Shown here piece by piece: positions 48,585-59,895 of a stretch of 64,000 nt of DNA. This stretch comes from Zoroaster sp. YZ-2022. Its lineage: Eukaryota > Echinodermata > Asteroidea > Forcipulatida > Zoroasteridae. Numbering within the stretch: the first letter of the stretch is position 1; every line of letters begins with the position of its first letter. Below the pieces are notes generated by a model. That model searched no databases. It was not told the origin of the DNA and worked only from the letters and a program-made list of their open reading frames with translations. The translations under genes and the position numbers were made by a program. The stretch is from assembly GCA_029582265.1 (NCBI GenBank), contig CM055823.1, positions 12,908,060 to 12,972,059 on the forward strand. Reading direction: 5' to 3'.

Positions 48585-49515
48585 AAAGGTTTAAACCTCG
48601 TTCCAACCCCTGCTAGACCAACCCGTTTTTATCTTTTGAGTGATTTTAACACTTTTCATAGAAAATTGATAATTGCACCGATGCGTAACAAAACTTCCAA
48701 AACCCACCCTTTCAAACCACCATCCACTTGGCATCCAAAAACCACACAGAGTGCAAACGCTCGAAAACTAATTGGAAGCCACAACATTTCAACTTGCTCA
48801 TATTCGTCTGAGAACTCAGAAAAAGAACATGACAAGAATCTCATAAACACTATGAATCAGTTGCAAGCAAATCTCAAATTCACATACGAGGCCTCAAAAA
48901 CCTCAATCGATTATCTTGACTTAACCATTTTCAAAGGAATACGCTTCCGTGAAACTGGCATAATTGACACAAAAGTGTACACCAAACCAACAGAAACATA
49001 TCAGTTTCTACACATAACCTCATCACACCCACCCCATGTATTCAAAGCATTTATCTACGGAGAACCTCTCCGATATGCGAGAAACACCAACAATGAGGAA
49101 GATTTCGTAGAAAAAGTCAAGATTCTCTCACAAACTATCAGCCAGAGGCTATACTCAAACTGAGATAAACAACGCAACTCGCAAAGCGTCACTGACAAAC
49201 CGAGCCAAACTGATTCACAAGCCACCAAAAGGTAAACAAAACAAGGAAGTACCGCTGGTTTTCTCAACAACCTATAATCCGTTCGTTAACCACAAAGATG
49301 TAAAACTGACAAGCAGTAAACAAACACTGGCCGCTGATACAACAAAACCAACAACTCTCGGAAGTATTTCCGAAACAACCCTTTGTTGCATTCAGAAAGG
49401 CCCAAAACATTCAGGAGAAACTAATCCGAGCATATCTCACAAACACAGATCCAAAAGGATCAACTGAGAAACTCGCTCACACCCCATACGACTCTGGTTT
49501 TTTCGAAGAACCAGA
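48585..49515 (+). pseudogene. Penelope-like element, internally deleted and frameshifted
   Basis: The start of the fragment encodes KGLNLVPTPARPTRF, then LLSDFNTFHRKL and FKPPSTWHPK, typical of PLE N-terminal regions. It then jumps directly to the post-catalytic RT part: NLKFTYEASKTSIDYLDLTI, KVYTKPTETYQFLHITSSHPP and GEPLRYAR. The central RT domain with the catalytic motifs is deleted. After YSN the frame shifts (about 49157) into EINNATRKASLTNRAKLIHK and VPLVFSTTYNPF, and shifts again near 49320 into KHWPLIQQ and PFVAFRKAQNIQEKLIRAYL. No GIY-YIG domain follows. The element is dead; it differs from the PLE at 1-3725. Confidence 0.8.
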
Positions 49516-49691
49516 TGAAACCCTTAATGTTCTGCTTTCCTTTTTAGAGGAACAAATCACATAAAATCAACGAACTCTCTCACTCAAACAAAACGGACAC
49601 ATTACAACTGTTTGAAAAGAACATCAATTCAATGTCTTATATTAAAAATAAGACAGGAGACCACCCGGTTCCTTAATTTGGACCATTACAT

Positions 49692-49735
49692 GCAACTGAT
49701 GATTGCCGAGTGAGGCATGAAAGCTTAGCTATTGC
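49692..49735 (+). ncRNA. Hammerhead ribozyme motif downstream of PLE remnant
   Basis: Stem I is GCAA (49692-49695) with TTGC (49732-49735). The core CTGATGA is at 49696-49702. Stem II is TGCC (49704-49707) with GGCA (49714-49717) and loop GAGTGA. GAAA is at 49719-49722. Stem III is A49722-T49730, G49723-C49729 and C49724-G49728 with loop TTA. The predicted cleavage is after A49731. All core bases are present; stem I is short, as in minimal PLE hammerheads. It lies 180 bp past the PLE coding remnant in the same orientation. Confidence 0.8.
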
Positions 49736-50033
49736 TACTAAAGGATCTGAAAAAATATCCTGTCTCTTCTACACGTTTCCCCAATTTGACCACTCGGTCA
49801 GTATTGGTACCTTCAAACATAATGCCTACTATTCCCACAAATTTTTATTGTCAAATGGACAAACATTGGAAATAGTCAGATACGGATTCATTGTATTTCA
49901 TTTTGTATAACAAATGCATCTTGAAAAACAAAAACAAAAAGTCAACAAAGATGAAGTGTCACTGAATGGGATTGCACCATCATTCTTTATCACAATATCA
50001 ATGCGAATTTTTGTTTTCAAATATCTATATGGA

Positions 50034-50217
50034 GTGTCGTGGCCGAGCGGTCTAGCGCACCGAACTCAAGTTCTGGTGTTGCCAGCAGCAGGGTGTGGGT
50101 TCGAGCCCCGGTCGTGACACTTGTGTCCTTGAGCAAGGTACTTAACCATAATTGCTTCGTCCTTCGGATGGGACGTAAAGCCGTAGGTCCCGTGTGTTGT
50201 ATAATGCACGTAAAGTG
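50034..50217 (+). mobile_element. tRNA-Leu(CAA)-derived SINE, first unit
   Basis: The head at 50034-50120 is strongly like a tRNA-Leu with anticodon CAA (50067-50069): GTGGCCGAGCGGTCTA, loop CTCAAGT, a long variable arm, and GGTTCGAGCCCC. The anticodon stem is mispaired (CCGAA against TCTGG), and the sequence continues into a SINE body (GTGTCCTTGAGCAAGGTACT), so it is not a functional tRNA gene. It is truncated by the second unit. Confidence 0.8.
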
Positions 50218-50572
50218 GATTGTCGTGCGGTCTAGCGCACTGAACTCAAGTTCTGGTGTTGCCAGCAGCAGAGTGTGGGTTCGAGCCCCGGCCGTGACAC
50301 CTGTGTCCTTGAGCAAGACACTTAACCATAATTGCTTCTCTCCACCCAGGCGTTAAATGGGTACCTGTGAAGGCAGAGATGGTTTGCTCTATATGCGCTA
50401 GAAATGGCAGCAATTGAGCTGTATACTCCCTAGGGAGCTGAGATGGTTTCAGGAATGATTTATGAGCCTTATGAGCCTTATGAGCAGGGATAATAATATA
50501 ATGCGCCTTGAGCGCCACTTAGTTGGTGGATACGTGCGCTATATAAATCTATACATTATTATTATTATTATT
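50218..50572 (+). mobile_element. tRNA-Leu(CAA)-derived SINE, second unit, full length
   Basis: Repeats the head of the first unit from about 50220 with a few changes. It goes on through the SINE body, the 3' LINE-like tail GCGCCTTGAGCG, TGCGCTATATAAATC and a terminal (ATT)n run. The head-to-tail pair resembles the dimers seen for the other SINE family. Confidence 0.8.
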
Positions 50573-50574
50573 AT

Positions 50575-51485
50575 AAACAAATTCTCCAAAGAGGATTTTT
50601 GTGGATTTTGGATATGTTGCTCTACTCAGAATTCTGTTTCGTTTGACACCAAAACCAGCTTTATACCATTTTTTTCTGGGTAGCACCTATATTTCATCTT
50701 CTACTACCATACTAAAGCGGTAATTTTACTTACTTGGAACCAAACACTCAATAAGAAAGTTAAGAAACACCACTTGTAAAAATCAAGAAATTCAATCAAC
50801 TTGTATTTATTAGGCTTAGGCGGTTTTTCGGTAAAATCGAGTAGTGACGTTTTTTTTTTTAAACAGAAACCAAACCGATGGATTTTTACTACACCGAAAA
50901 ACAATAAAATACTCCTGTTTTTTGTCACCAGCTATGGAATCTCGAAGAAAACAATTTCAAAGCACTTTATTAATGTATAAAATCATCCCTTTTTACTAAT
51001 TTTAGCCCTATCCGCGGTCAGATGTTGCCACCGATGTACAATGACACAGAAGTGAGAGTGTACATACATGAGAGTGTACGATGCATTACATGCGTGTGTT
51101 GGGTCACGTGATATGCTATCGAGAAATATGACCCATTTACTCGATGATTTAACACTTTCTCAATAAAATTGTTAATGAGTATGAGGTCAAACATGAATGT
51201 ACAACTTCCGATGGATGGATAGCACGCCTGCGGGCGACCCTGCAAGATGGTCGATGTTACTGACGGCTATTGGAGAAGTTCTTCATTAACCAATATTTAG
51301 CAAAATAAATGGATTAATAAAAATTAATTATTTCATTATTGAATTGAATAAAGTGTCTTGTTAGTCTGACACTTTCTCGATAACGGTACCATTCAGAAAA
51401 AATAGGCTTATCTTATATATAAATATACATAAATAAAAACATTATTATATATGAGAATATCTTTATTTAAAAATATCTAAATAAA
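50575..51485. other. Non-coding; no gene seen
   Basis: No recognisable element or coding sequence. Confidence 0.5.
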
Positions 51486-51489
51486 TAGA

Positions 51490-51845
51490 AAACAAGTTAC
51501 TCGGCGAATACCAGGCACTCAGGAGCTGCGATTTATCGGGATTGATCCCTACCGGCGCTTTAAAGACATAGGCTTTAAAGTCGTATAGGGTACCTTCACC
51601 GGCTTCCATTAGGACCCTTCTGGTCTGGCGTTCCGGCTCACCGATATATATCCTTCCCTGCCCCGATTCCTAGCCATGAAGGCCCTGCACCTTTAGGGGA
51701 GAAACAAGGCAGCTCCCAAGCATTACCGGTGCCAATTCCAGCGAAAAGCCAAGTTCCTAAATTAGGCGCAGACGGTAATCGAACCCAGACCCCGGTGGTC
51801 TGAGGGGACAGTACCAGCGCACTATCGAATCGAGGTACGAGTACG
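51490..51845 (-). mobile_element. tRNA-like SINE (minus strand)
   Basis: On the minus strand 51836-51761 reads GATAGTGCGCTGGTACTG (A-box region), then GGGTCTGGGTTCGATTACCG (B box). A GC-richer body follows down to about 51490. It stands out from the AT-rich surroundings. Confidence 0.55.
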
Positions 51846-51911
51846 TTGGTAGTTTTTGACTGCAATTTAAATGTGTTTTAAGGGTTATCGGTTGGGTAAA
51901 AAGAAAATATT

Positions 51912-51980
51912 GTGTCCGATGGGATTTGAACTTGTAACCTCTCGCTTCACAGTCAGTCGCTCTACCAGCTGAGCTATTAT
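51912..51980 (-). repeat. tRNA-like pseudogene or SINE head
   Basis: The minus strand reads TAGCTCAGCTGGTAGAGCGA, a loop with GTG at the anticodon position, then AAGTTCAAATCCCATC. The anticodon stem does not pair, so it is unlikely to work as a tRNA. Confidence 0.5.
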
Positions 51981-52184
51981 AGTGACTTATTATAGTGACA
52001 TTTAGCGCAAGTATGCGAGACCAATAAATTGAAGATGGTTAATATTGTTAACAACTTGGAGTGGAGTCAGTGGAGGGCGCTATACACATTTTATGGAATC
52101 CGATACTCATGGATGTCCTTTACGAACTCTCAGTTATTAATTTGCAACTTTGTGTAAATTTAACATAGGCCCCTAACTATTCTT

Positions 52185-52325
52185 GTTTTCTCTATGAAAA
52201 CAAATAAAGCACTTGAGACAAAACAAATTATCAGGATGGTTGACGCCTTACGTGAATTGTTTATATAATGAATTGTTCATTTGATATTGTGGTAATTACC
52301 AATGTTGTACCTTTCCTTAATTAAT
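52185..52325 (+). repeat. Dispersed ancient repeat, copy
   Basis: Shares TTCTCTATGAAAACAAA, GCACTTGAGAC, ATCAGGATGGTTGA, ATTGTGGTAATTACCAATG and GTTGTACCTTTCC with the 25325 copy. A TTAA-repeat-flanked hairpin follows at 52316-52395. Confidence 0.7.
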
Positions 52326-52399
52326 TAATTAAAACCCTGCGATAAGAGAGCGTAGCGGTAGCCAACCGCCACTTTTTGCTAATTAATTAATTACTCCTT

Positions 52400-53020
52400 C
52401 GTTGAGCGCTCAAAAATTGTTATTTAAAAAAAGTTCCTACATCAGACATAGCCTAATAATTATTTACATCTAGCCAGATACCATGACCCCTTCGCCACAA
52501 GGCCATAGTTTGTGTGCAAAGCCTAATCGCTTGCCTTAGCGGTACCCTTTGTGTGATCAATCATCCTGGTCTTCGGGCTGGCCTCACGACATCTGTGATC
52601 AATCATCCATGCTCTGGGGTTGATTGACAGTGTATGGAAGGGATTGACCAATACAAAACTCAGACTTGATGTGTTTGGGCAGAGATTGGCTACTGGCAAA
52701 TGGGGGATTGGGGATTTCCCAGACACTAAATACACCGCAGCTCTCTGGGCCTGGACTACTTCCAGGGACATTGTAAATATATTTTCTCAGGGGTAGCTCT
52801 GTACTGTAGGCTATTAGTCTTATATTTTTCTTTCAGTTACCACTGGGGATTAGGAGGTTGGCAGGATTTTATTGGGGGATAAACAAAGCGGGTGTTATGA
52901 ATCATGAATAGAGCAAGTAAGAGGTGTAAAAAGCTTTTACATGTGTAATGTAATTAAAACAATAATTAATTTTGTAAAAATAATTGTAAAGTCAATTTGT
53001 TTTTAATATTTCTTTTAAAA
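52400..53020. other. Non-coding; no gene seen
   Basis: 52550-52605 contains GTGTGATCAATCATCC and TGTGATCAATCATCC as a short direct repeat. Otherwise featureless. Confidence 0.5.
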
Positions 53021-53022
53021 CA

Positions 53023-53649
53023 ATCTATAAGACCTCTGGAATGATTATCATCTTGAAAAATGGTATAAAACAGATTTTACAGCTCGATGTCATCATACAA
53101 AACGATCTGTCGTGGACTAAGCATGTCGATCGAATTTGTTCAAAAATTAAAGCAAAATTATATATTCTCTCGTGGATCCGTCGCTTCCTACCGCAATTTG
53201 GTAGAAAGCAGTTTTTCAATAGTTTTATTCTACCTAACTTTGATTACTGTTTGTCCATTTGGGGCAACTGTGGTGTTAATAATTCAAAACGCTTGGACAG
53301 ACTTATGAGAAAGTCCATGCGAATCATTCTAAATCGACCTATTGATACAGAACCAGAATCAATGTACCGTGAACTGAAATGGTTTCCATTGTCATACAGG
53401 CATAAGTTGAAAACGTGTATTTTAGTGTATAAAGCTTTTAATCAATTAACTCCAAGTTATATTACTGATCTTGTGAATTTGTATAATCCGGCCACACAGA
53501 TGACTTTAAGATCTGTTAAAAATAAAGTTCTTGGCGTTCCTTTTACTAAATCAAAAATTTATGAACGTGCTTTTAGTATTAATGGTCCTACATTAAATAA
53601 TAACCTTCCGTTACATATTAGAGATTCTAAAATCACTCGTAAGTTTTAA
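53023..53649 (+). pseudogene. LINE reverse transcriptase C-terminal fragment, copy 1
   Basis: Encodes the thumb/post-catalytic end of a non-LTR retrotransposon RT (CR1/Jockey-like): NDLSWTKHVDRICSKIKAKL, RRFLPQFGRK, LPNFDYCLSIWGNC, ELKWFPLSYRHKLKTCILVY and INGPTLNNNLP. An extra A near 53630 relative to copy 2 shifts the frame and ends the protein early (ITRKF). The 3' side at 53820-53870 has AATAAA and an (AAT)n tail. It begins abruptly at 53023, which is also the duplication boundary. Confidence 0.85.
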
Positions 53650-54644
53650 GTCTTCATTGTATAGTTATTATTATCAATCTTACCTGTCAACTATTAGCAG
53701 TTCCTAGAACCCAGTTTTTAATCATTCATTCTAGTTTATCATACATCCATGTTAAGTTTTTATTATAGTCCCTCGACCATCACGTAAAGAGGATATGTCA
53801 TTTTAAATTTTATTATTATGTCATAACCTATGATGCTATCGAGATTAAATAAAGTATATAATAATAATAAAAGAAAAAAAAGAGAGATGCTTTTACTTGA
53901 TTAGTCTGCTAGTTGTAGCCACAAAATTGTCATATGGACACCTGTTTTTTCTGAGCTAGGTTACATTTGTTGTTTTGTTATTATTAAGCATAAAAAGTCT
54001 GTCCCTCTATGCTTTAAAGAAAGGTCAGGTCTTATAACATAAAAAAAGATGAAGAGCCTGCATAAAAAAGAAAACTAATAAATGAAGAAAAAGCTGCAGA
54101 GGGATAAGTTAATGAGTTTTAATTGGAAAAAAAAACATGCAGGTGTGTTGGTGGACAACATGTGTACACCAAAATTCAGGATGGAAAATGCAAATGGGGT
54201 GGGGGTGATGAAGGTTGTTTTTGCAATTATAGAGGGCATTCTCTTACTGGAGTAATACATGTTGGCCTTTCCCCATTCAGAATTTATTTTTTCACAGAAT
54301 CATTTGAACATTTCTTTATATTTTGTATTTTAGCTCTCCAGTATGCTGAGTAATTGGAATTAGATGCAATGGCTGGCATCAGTGAGAATCAGTTCAACAG
54401 CCTAGAAAGCATCTAAAACACAAGCCCCAAGGTAACCAATAAATCTGTGGTACAATTATTGTAAATGTGTGTGTGTGTGTGTGTGTGTGTGGATGATTGC
54501 ATTCCTCCTGACTGCCCTATGATCCACTCACATGACCCCACCAACCTACATTGAAGATTGTGATTTTTATTTTCAAAAAGCAATTCTTTTTAAACTTTAT
54601 CCACAATGTTGTATTCTTTCCCAGTGAAAACAGGTCAACTCGTA

Positions 54645-54785
54645 TGCGTGCCAACTCGTACTTTTACCAACTCATACTCATTTTGGTCAACTCGACCCGT
54701 AAAAATATTTATTACTGAATATTTACTGGCATGTGTACGGGTTGACATCCGGTGGAGTACGAGTTGGTAGAAGTACAAGTTAATT
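54645..54785. repeat. Inverted ACTCGTA-rich segment
   Basis: CAACTCGTATGCGTGCCAAC, ACTCGTACTTTTACCAAC and TCAACTCGACCCGT are mirrored downstream by ACGGGTTGACAT and GTACGAGTTGGTA. It can form an imperfect hairpin and is present again at 58580-58730. Confidence 0.6.
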
Positions 54786-55084
54786 TAGCTACACTATAGT
54801 GTCTGTAGTTCCTCATAATACTAGTAGTGCTTATGTCTTGTGTGGTGATGGCTGCATTGCAGTTTACTTTATATTGGCACTTAATTTTCTCACTAAAGTA
54901 GACCAGAAACAAATAGGCTATCAGCACCTTTATTGAGATAATGAAACAGTCACATCATGGAGGAAGGAAGACGTCACATGTAACTTTCTATTCCATTGTA
55001 AAACCTAACTTAAAGGCATTGTTCTGAAGGGATCATTTTTCTAAAGTTGCATAATTTTTCTGAAGTTACATCAATCCATCATCC

Positions 55085-55330
55085 TGATAATAACATATGC
55101 GGAAGTCAAAGTTTAATATTAAAAAAAAAACATATCTCAACAACCACAAGAGGTAAATTTACATTTTTTGCACCATTTTATAGATTGTTAATTGTCGAAA
55201 AATATTTACACAAAGGTGACCCCAATTTGACCTTACTTCCTGTCCAAACCGGAAGTCAAAGTTTAATATTTAAAAAAAATCATATCTCAACAACCACAAG
55301 AGGTAATTTCACAGTTTTTGCACCAACAGA
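55085..55330. repeat. 149-bp satellite, about 1.7 units
   Basis: Begins GCGGAAGTCAAAGTTTAATA and continues through ATATCTCAACAACCACAAG. A second partial unit follows to GCACCAACAG. The same pair recurs at 59040-59275 in the duplicate. Confidence 0.9.
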
Positions 55331-55775
55331 CGTTAACGTTTGATTTACACCAGTGCGAGAATTGAAAAAGTACATGTAGCCCTAGTATGCCGACAATAAA
55401 AAATACATAAGTACAGCAATAACAAATGCTTCACAATAACATGAACATATAATTATTAATTATAAACACAAAAGGAAAACATAATGCTTTTGTACTTTTC
55501 CCTGTTGGACAGAACAAAACTTAAGATAGGACATGTATGAAACGATTAACAAATGACAGGCTGAAAAGCTTAGACCCAACATATTAATCAGTAAAATATG
55601 AGGTTAAATTGATCTATTTACAAATATGTATCCATCTTAACTGAAAAACAACATTTGCAGGATAACGGTAGCCAAACAATAATATATATTACAGTGATGA
55701 ATAACATTACAAATGGTGCAATCCCATTTTTCCTATTTAAAGTTAGTTAGATAAGATTCACCTTTACTAAAACAA

Positions 55776-55821
55776 CCCGAACACCTAGTGTTTGTAATCA
55801 AACAAACACTAAATTTCTAGG
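55776..55821 (+). mobile_element. Helitron-like 3' terminus
   Basis: CCCGAACACCT is followed by a hairpin, AGTGTTTGT (55787-55795) with ACAAACACT (55802-55810), then six bases, then CTAG at 55817-55820. A hairpin a few bases before CTAG is the usual Helitron 3' signature. The following base is G here and T in the other copies. Confidence 0.6.
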
Positions 55822-55992
55822 TTTTTTTTGCCCGAAACACCTATTGTTTTTTTAATTTTTTATTTTTTTTTAATTTTTTTTTTTACTTCTCCCCAATAAC
55901 TGTCCGGTAACAAACACATACTTGCAAACTTCACATGAACTTGAAACTTGGCATGTACTTAGAACTTAACAAGTAGATGAAACACGAGTTGT

Positions 55993-56949
55993 GAGTGACC
56001 CCAATTTGACCTTACTTCCTGTCCAAACCGGAAGTTAAAATTTAATATTTAAAAAAATCATATCTCAACAACCACAAGAGGTAAATTCACAATTTTTGTA
56101 CCATTGTACAGATCGTTAATTGTCAAAACAATTTTACACAAAGTTGACCCCAATTTGACCTTACTTCCTGTCCAAACCGGAAGTCAATGTTTAATATTTA
56201 AAAAAATCATATCTCAACAACCACAAGAGGTAAATTCACAATTTTTGTACCATTGTACAGATCGTTAATTGTCAAAACAATGTTACACAAAGTGGACCCC
56301 AATTTGACCTTACTTCCTGTCCAAACCGGAAGTCAAAGTTTAATATTTAAAAAAAATCATATCTCAACAACCACAAGAGGTAAATTAAATATTTTTGCAC
56401 CATTGTACAGATTGTTAATTGTCAAAAATATTTACAAAACATGACCCCAATTTGACCTTTACTTCCTGTCCAAACCGGAAGTCAAAGTTTAATATTTAAA
56501 AAAAATCATATCTCAACAACCACAAGAGATAAATTCACAATTTTTAAACCATTGTACAGGTCGTTAATTGTCAAAAAATATTTACAAAAAGGTGACCCCA
56601 ATTTGACCTTACTTCCTGTCCAAACCGGAAGTCAAAGTTTAATATTTTAAAAAATCGTATCTCAACAACTACAAGAGGTAAATTAACATTTTTTGTACCA
56701 TTGTACAGGTCGTTAATTGTCAAAAAATATTTACAAAAAGGTGAACCCAATTTGACCTTACTTCCTGTCCAAACCGGAAGTCAAAGTTTAATATTTAAAA
56801 AAATCATATCTCAACAACCACAAGAGGTAAATTCACAATTTTCGTACCATTGTACAGATCGTTAATTGTCAAAACAATTTTACACAAAGTTTTTAAATAT
56901 TAAACTTTGACTTCCGGTTTGGACAGGAAGTAAGGTCAAATTGGGGTCA
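55993..56949. repeat. 149-bp satellite array, about 6 units
   Basis: Head-to-tail units begin at each GACCCCAATTTGACCTTACT and contain ACTTCCTGTCCAAACCGGAA, a palindromic-looking centre. The last 60 bp (56889-56949) are the start of a unit in reverse orientation, immediately before the duplication boundary. Confidence 0.92.
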
Positions 56950-56973
56950 CAATCGTATCTCAACAACTACAAG

Positions 56974-57657
56974 ACCTATAAGACCTCTGGAATGATTATC
57001 ATCTTGAAAAATGGTATAAAACAGATTTTACAGCTCGATGTCATCATACAAAACGATCTGTCGTGGACTAAGCATGTCGATCGAATTTGTTCAAAAATTA
57101 AAGCAAAATTATATATTCTCTCGTGGATCCGCCGCTTCCTACCGCAATTTGGTAGAAAGCAGTTTTTCAATAGTTTTATTCTACCTAACCTTGATTACTG
57201 TTTGTCCATTTGGGGCAACTGTGGTGTTAATAATTCAAAACGCTTGGACAGACTTATGAGAAAGTCCATGCGAATCATTCTAAATCGACCTATTGATACA
57301 GAACCAGAATCAATGTACCGTGAACTGAAATGGTTTCCATTATCATACAGGCATAAGTTGAAAACGTGTATTTTAGTGTATAAAGCTTTTAATCAATTAA
57401 CTCCAAGTTATATTACTGATCTTGTGAATTTGTATAATCCGGCCACACAGATGACTTTAAGATCTGTTAAAAATAAAGTTCTTGGCGTTCCTTTTACTAA
57501 ATCAAAAATTTATGAACGTGCTTTTAGTATTAATGGTCCTACATTAAATAATAACCTTCCGTTACATATTAGAGATTCTAAATCACTCGTAAGTTTTAAG
57601 TCTTCATTGTATAGTTATTATTATCAATCTTACCTGTCAACTATTAGCAGTTCCTAG
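56974..57657 (+). pseudogene. LINE reverse transcriptase C-terminal fragment, copy 2
   Basis: Same as copy 1 but with the frame intact to the natural-looking end (SLVSFKSSLYSYYYQSYLS, then stop at 57655-57657). It lacks the extra A of copy 1. Only the RT C-terminal end is present, so it is still a truncated element. Codons upstream come from satellite sequence. Confidence 0.85.
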
Positions 57658-59837
57658 AACCCAGTTTTTAATCATTCATTCTAGTTTATCATACATCCAT
57701 GTTAAGTTTTTATTATAGTCCCTCGACCATCACGTAAAGAGGATATGTCATTTTAAATTTTATTATTATGTCATAACCTATGATGCTATCGAGATTAAAT
57801 AAAGTATATAATAATAATAAAAGAAAAAAAAGAGAGATGCTTTTACTTGATTAGTCTGCTAGTTGTAGCCACAAAATTGTCATATGGACACCTGTTTTTT
57901 CTGAGCTAGGTTACATTTGTTGTTTTGTTATTATTAAGCATAAAAAGTCTGTCCCTCTATGCTTTAAAGAAAGGTCAGGTCTTATAACATAAAAAAAGAT
58001 GAAGAGCCTGCATAAAAAAGAAAACTAATAAATGAAGAAAAAGCTGCAGAGGGATAAGTTAATGAGTTTTAATTGGAAAAAAAAACATGCAGGTGTGTTG
58101 GTGGACAACATGTGTACACCAAAATTCAGGATGGAAAATGCAAATGGGGTGGGGGTGATGAAGGTTGTTTTTGCAATTATAGAGGGCATTCTCTTACTGG
58201 AGTAATACATGTTGGCCTTTCCCCATTCATAATTTATTTATTCACAGAATCATTTGAACATTTCTTTATATTTTGTATTTTAGCTCTCCAGTATGCTGAG
58301 TAATTGGAATTAGATGCAATGGCTGGCATCAGTGAGAATCAGTTCAACAGCCTAGAAAGCATCTAAAACACAAGCCCCAAGGTAACCAATAAATCTGTGG
58401 TACAATTATTGTAAATGTGTGTGTGTGTGTGTGTGGATGATTGCATTCCTCCTGACTGCCCTATGATCCACTCACATGACCCCACCAACCTACATTGAAG
58501 ATTGTGATTTTTATTTTCAAAAAGCAATTCTTTTTAAACTTTATCCACAATGTTGTATTCTTTCCCAGTGAAAACAGGTCAACTCGTATGCGTGCCAACT
58601 CGTACTTTTACCAACTCATACTCATTTTGGTCAACTCGACCCGTAAAAATATGTATTACTGAATATTTACTGGCATGTGTACGGGTTGACATCCGGTGGA
58701 GTACGAGTTGGTATAAGTACAAGTTAATTTAGCTACACTATAGTGTCTGTAGTTCCTCATAATACTAGTAGTGCTTATGTCTTGTGTGGTGGTGGCTGCA
58801 TTGCAGTTTACTTTATATTGGCACTTAATTTTCTCACTAAAGTAGACCAGAAACAAATAGGCTATCAGCACCTTTATTGAGATAATGAAATAGTCACATC
58901 ATGGAGGAAGGAAGACGTCACATGTAACTTTCTATTCCATTGTAAAACCTAACTTAAAGGCATTGTTCTGAAGGGATCATTTTTCTAAAGTTGCATAATT
59001 TTTCTGAAGTTACATCAATCCATCATCCTGATAATAACATATGCGGAAGTCAAAGTTTAATATTAAAAAAAAAACATATCTCAACAACCACAAGAGGTAA
59101 ATTTACATTTTTTGCACCATTTTATAGATTGTTAATTGTCGAAAAATATTTACACAAAGGTGACCCCAATTTGACCTTACTTCCTGTCCAAACCGGAAGT
59201 CAAAGTTTAATATTTAAAAAAAATCATATCTCAACAACCACAAGAGGTAATTTCACAGTTTTTGCACCAACAGACGTTAACGTTTGATTTACACCAGTGC
59301 GAGAATTGAAAAAGTACATGTAGCCCTAGTGAGACACAAACATGTCCATATGTTTTTTATTACATAATTGTTACCAGCAATTTCTCTTCAAGCAATATAC
59401 TATGTGCACTTTTAGGAATTGAAATTAAATTGATAGGAACATCAATTTTCATGCCGACAATAAAAAAAATACATAAGTACAGCAATAACAAATGCTTCAC
59501 AATAACATGAACATATAATTATTAATTATAAACACAAAAGGAAAACATAATGCCTTTGTACTTTTCCCTGTTGGATAGAACAAAACTTAAGATAGGATGT
59601 ATGAAACGATTAACAAATGACAGGCTGAAAAAGCTTAGACCCAACATATTAATCAGTAAAAGATGAGGTTAAATTGATCTATTTACAAATATGTATCCAT
59701 CTTAACTGAAAAACAACATTTGCAGGATAACGGTAGCCAAACAATAATATTACAGTGATGAATAACGTTACAAATGGTGCAATCCCATTTTTCCTATTTA
59801 AAGTTAGTTAGATAAGATTCACCTTTACTAAAACAAC

Positions 59838-59882
59838 CCGAACACCTAGTGTTTGTAATCAAACAAACACTAAATTTCTAGT
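59838..59882 (+). mobile_element. Helitron-like 3' terminus (duplicate)
   Basis: CCGAACACCT, hairpin AGTGTTTGT (59848-59856) with ACAAACACT (59863-59871), then CTAG at 59878-59881 followed by T. Confidence 0.6.
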
Positions 59883-59895
59883 TTTTTTTAAGGTG

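Larger units (their letters stand above)
53023..56973. repeat. 3.95-kb tandem duplication, first unit
   Basis: It starts at TATAAGACCTCTGGAATG and repeats nearly base for base at an offset of 3951. It includes the LINE fragment, the GT microsatellite (54470), the ACTCGTA-rich stretch (54645-54780), the satellite pieces at 55085-55330, the 55480-55725 repeat, and a Helitron-like end. Within it the GT run is longer than in unit 2. Confidence 0.92.

Noticed and set aside
50034..50120. Functional tRNA-Leu(CAA) gene
   Set aside because: The anticodon stem is mispaired, the sequence continues into a SINE body, and it is repeated at 50220.
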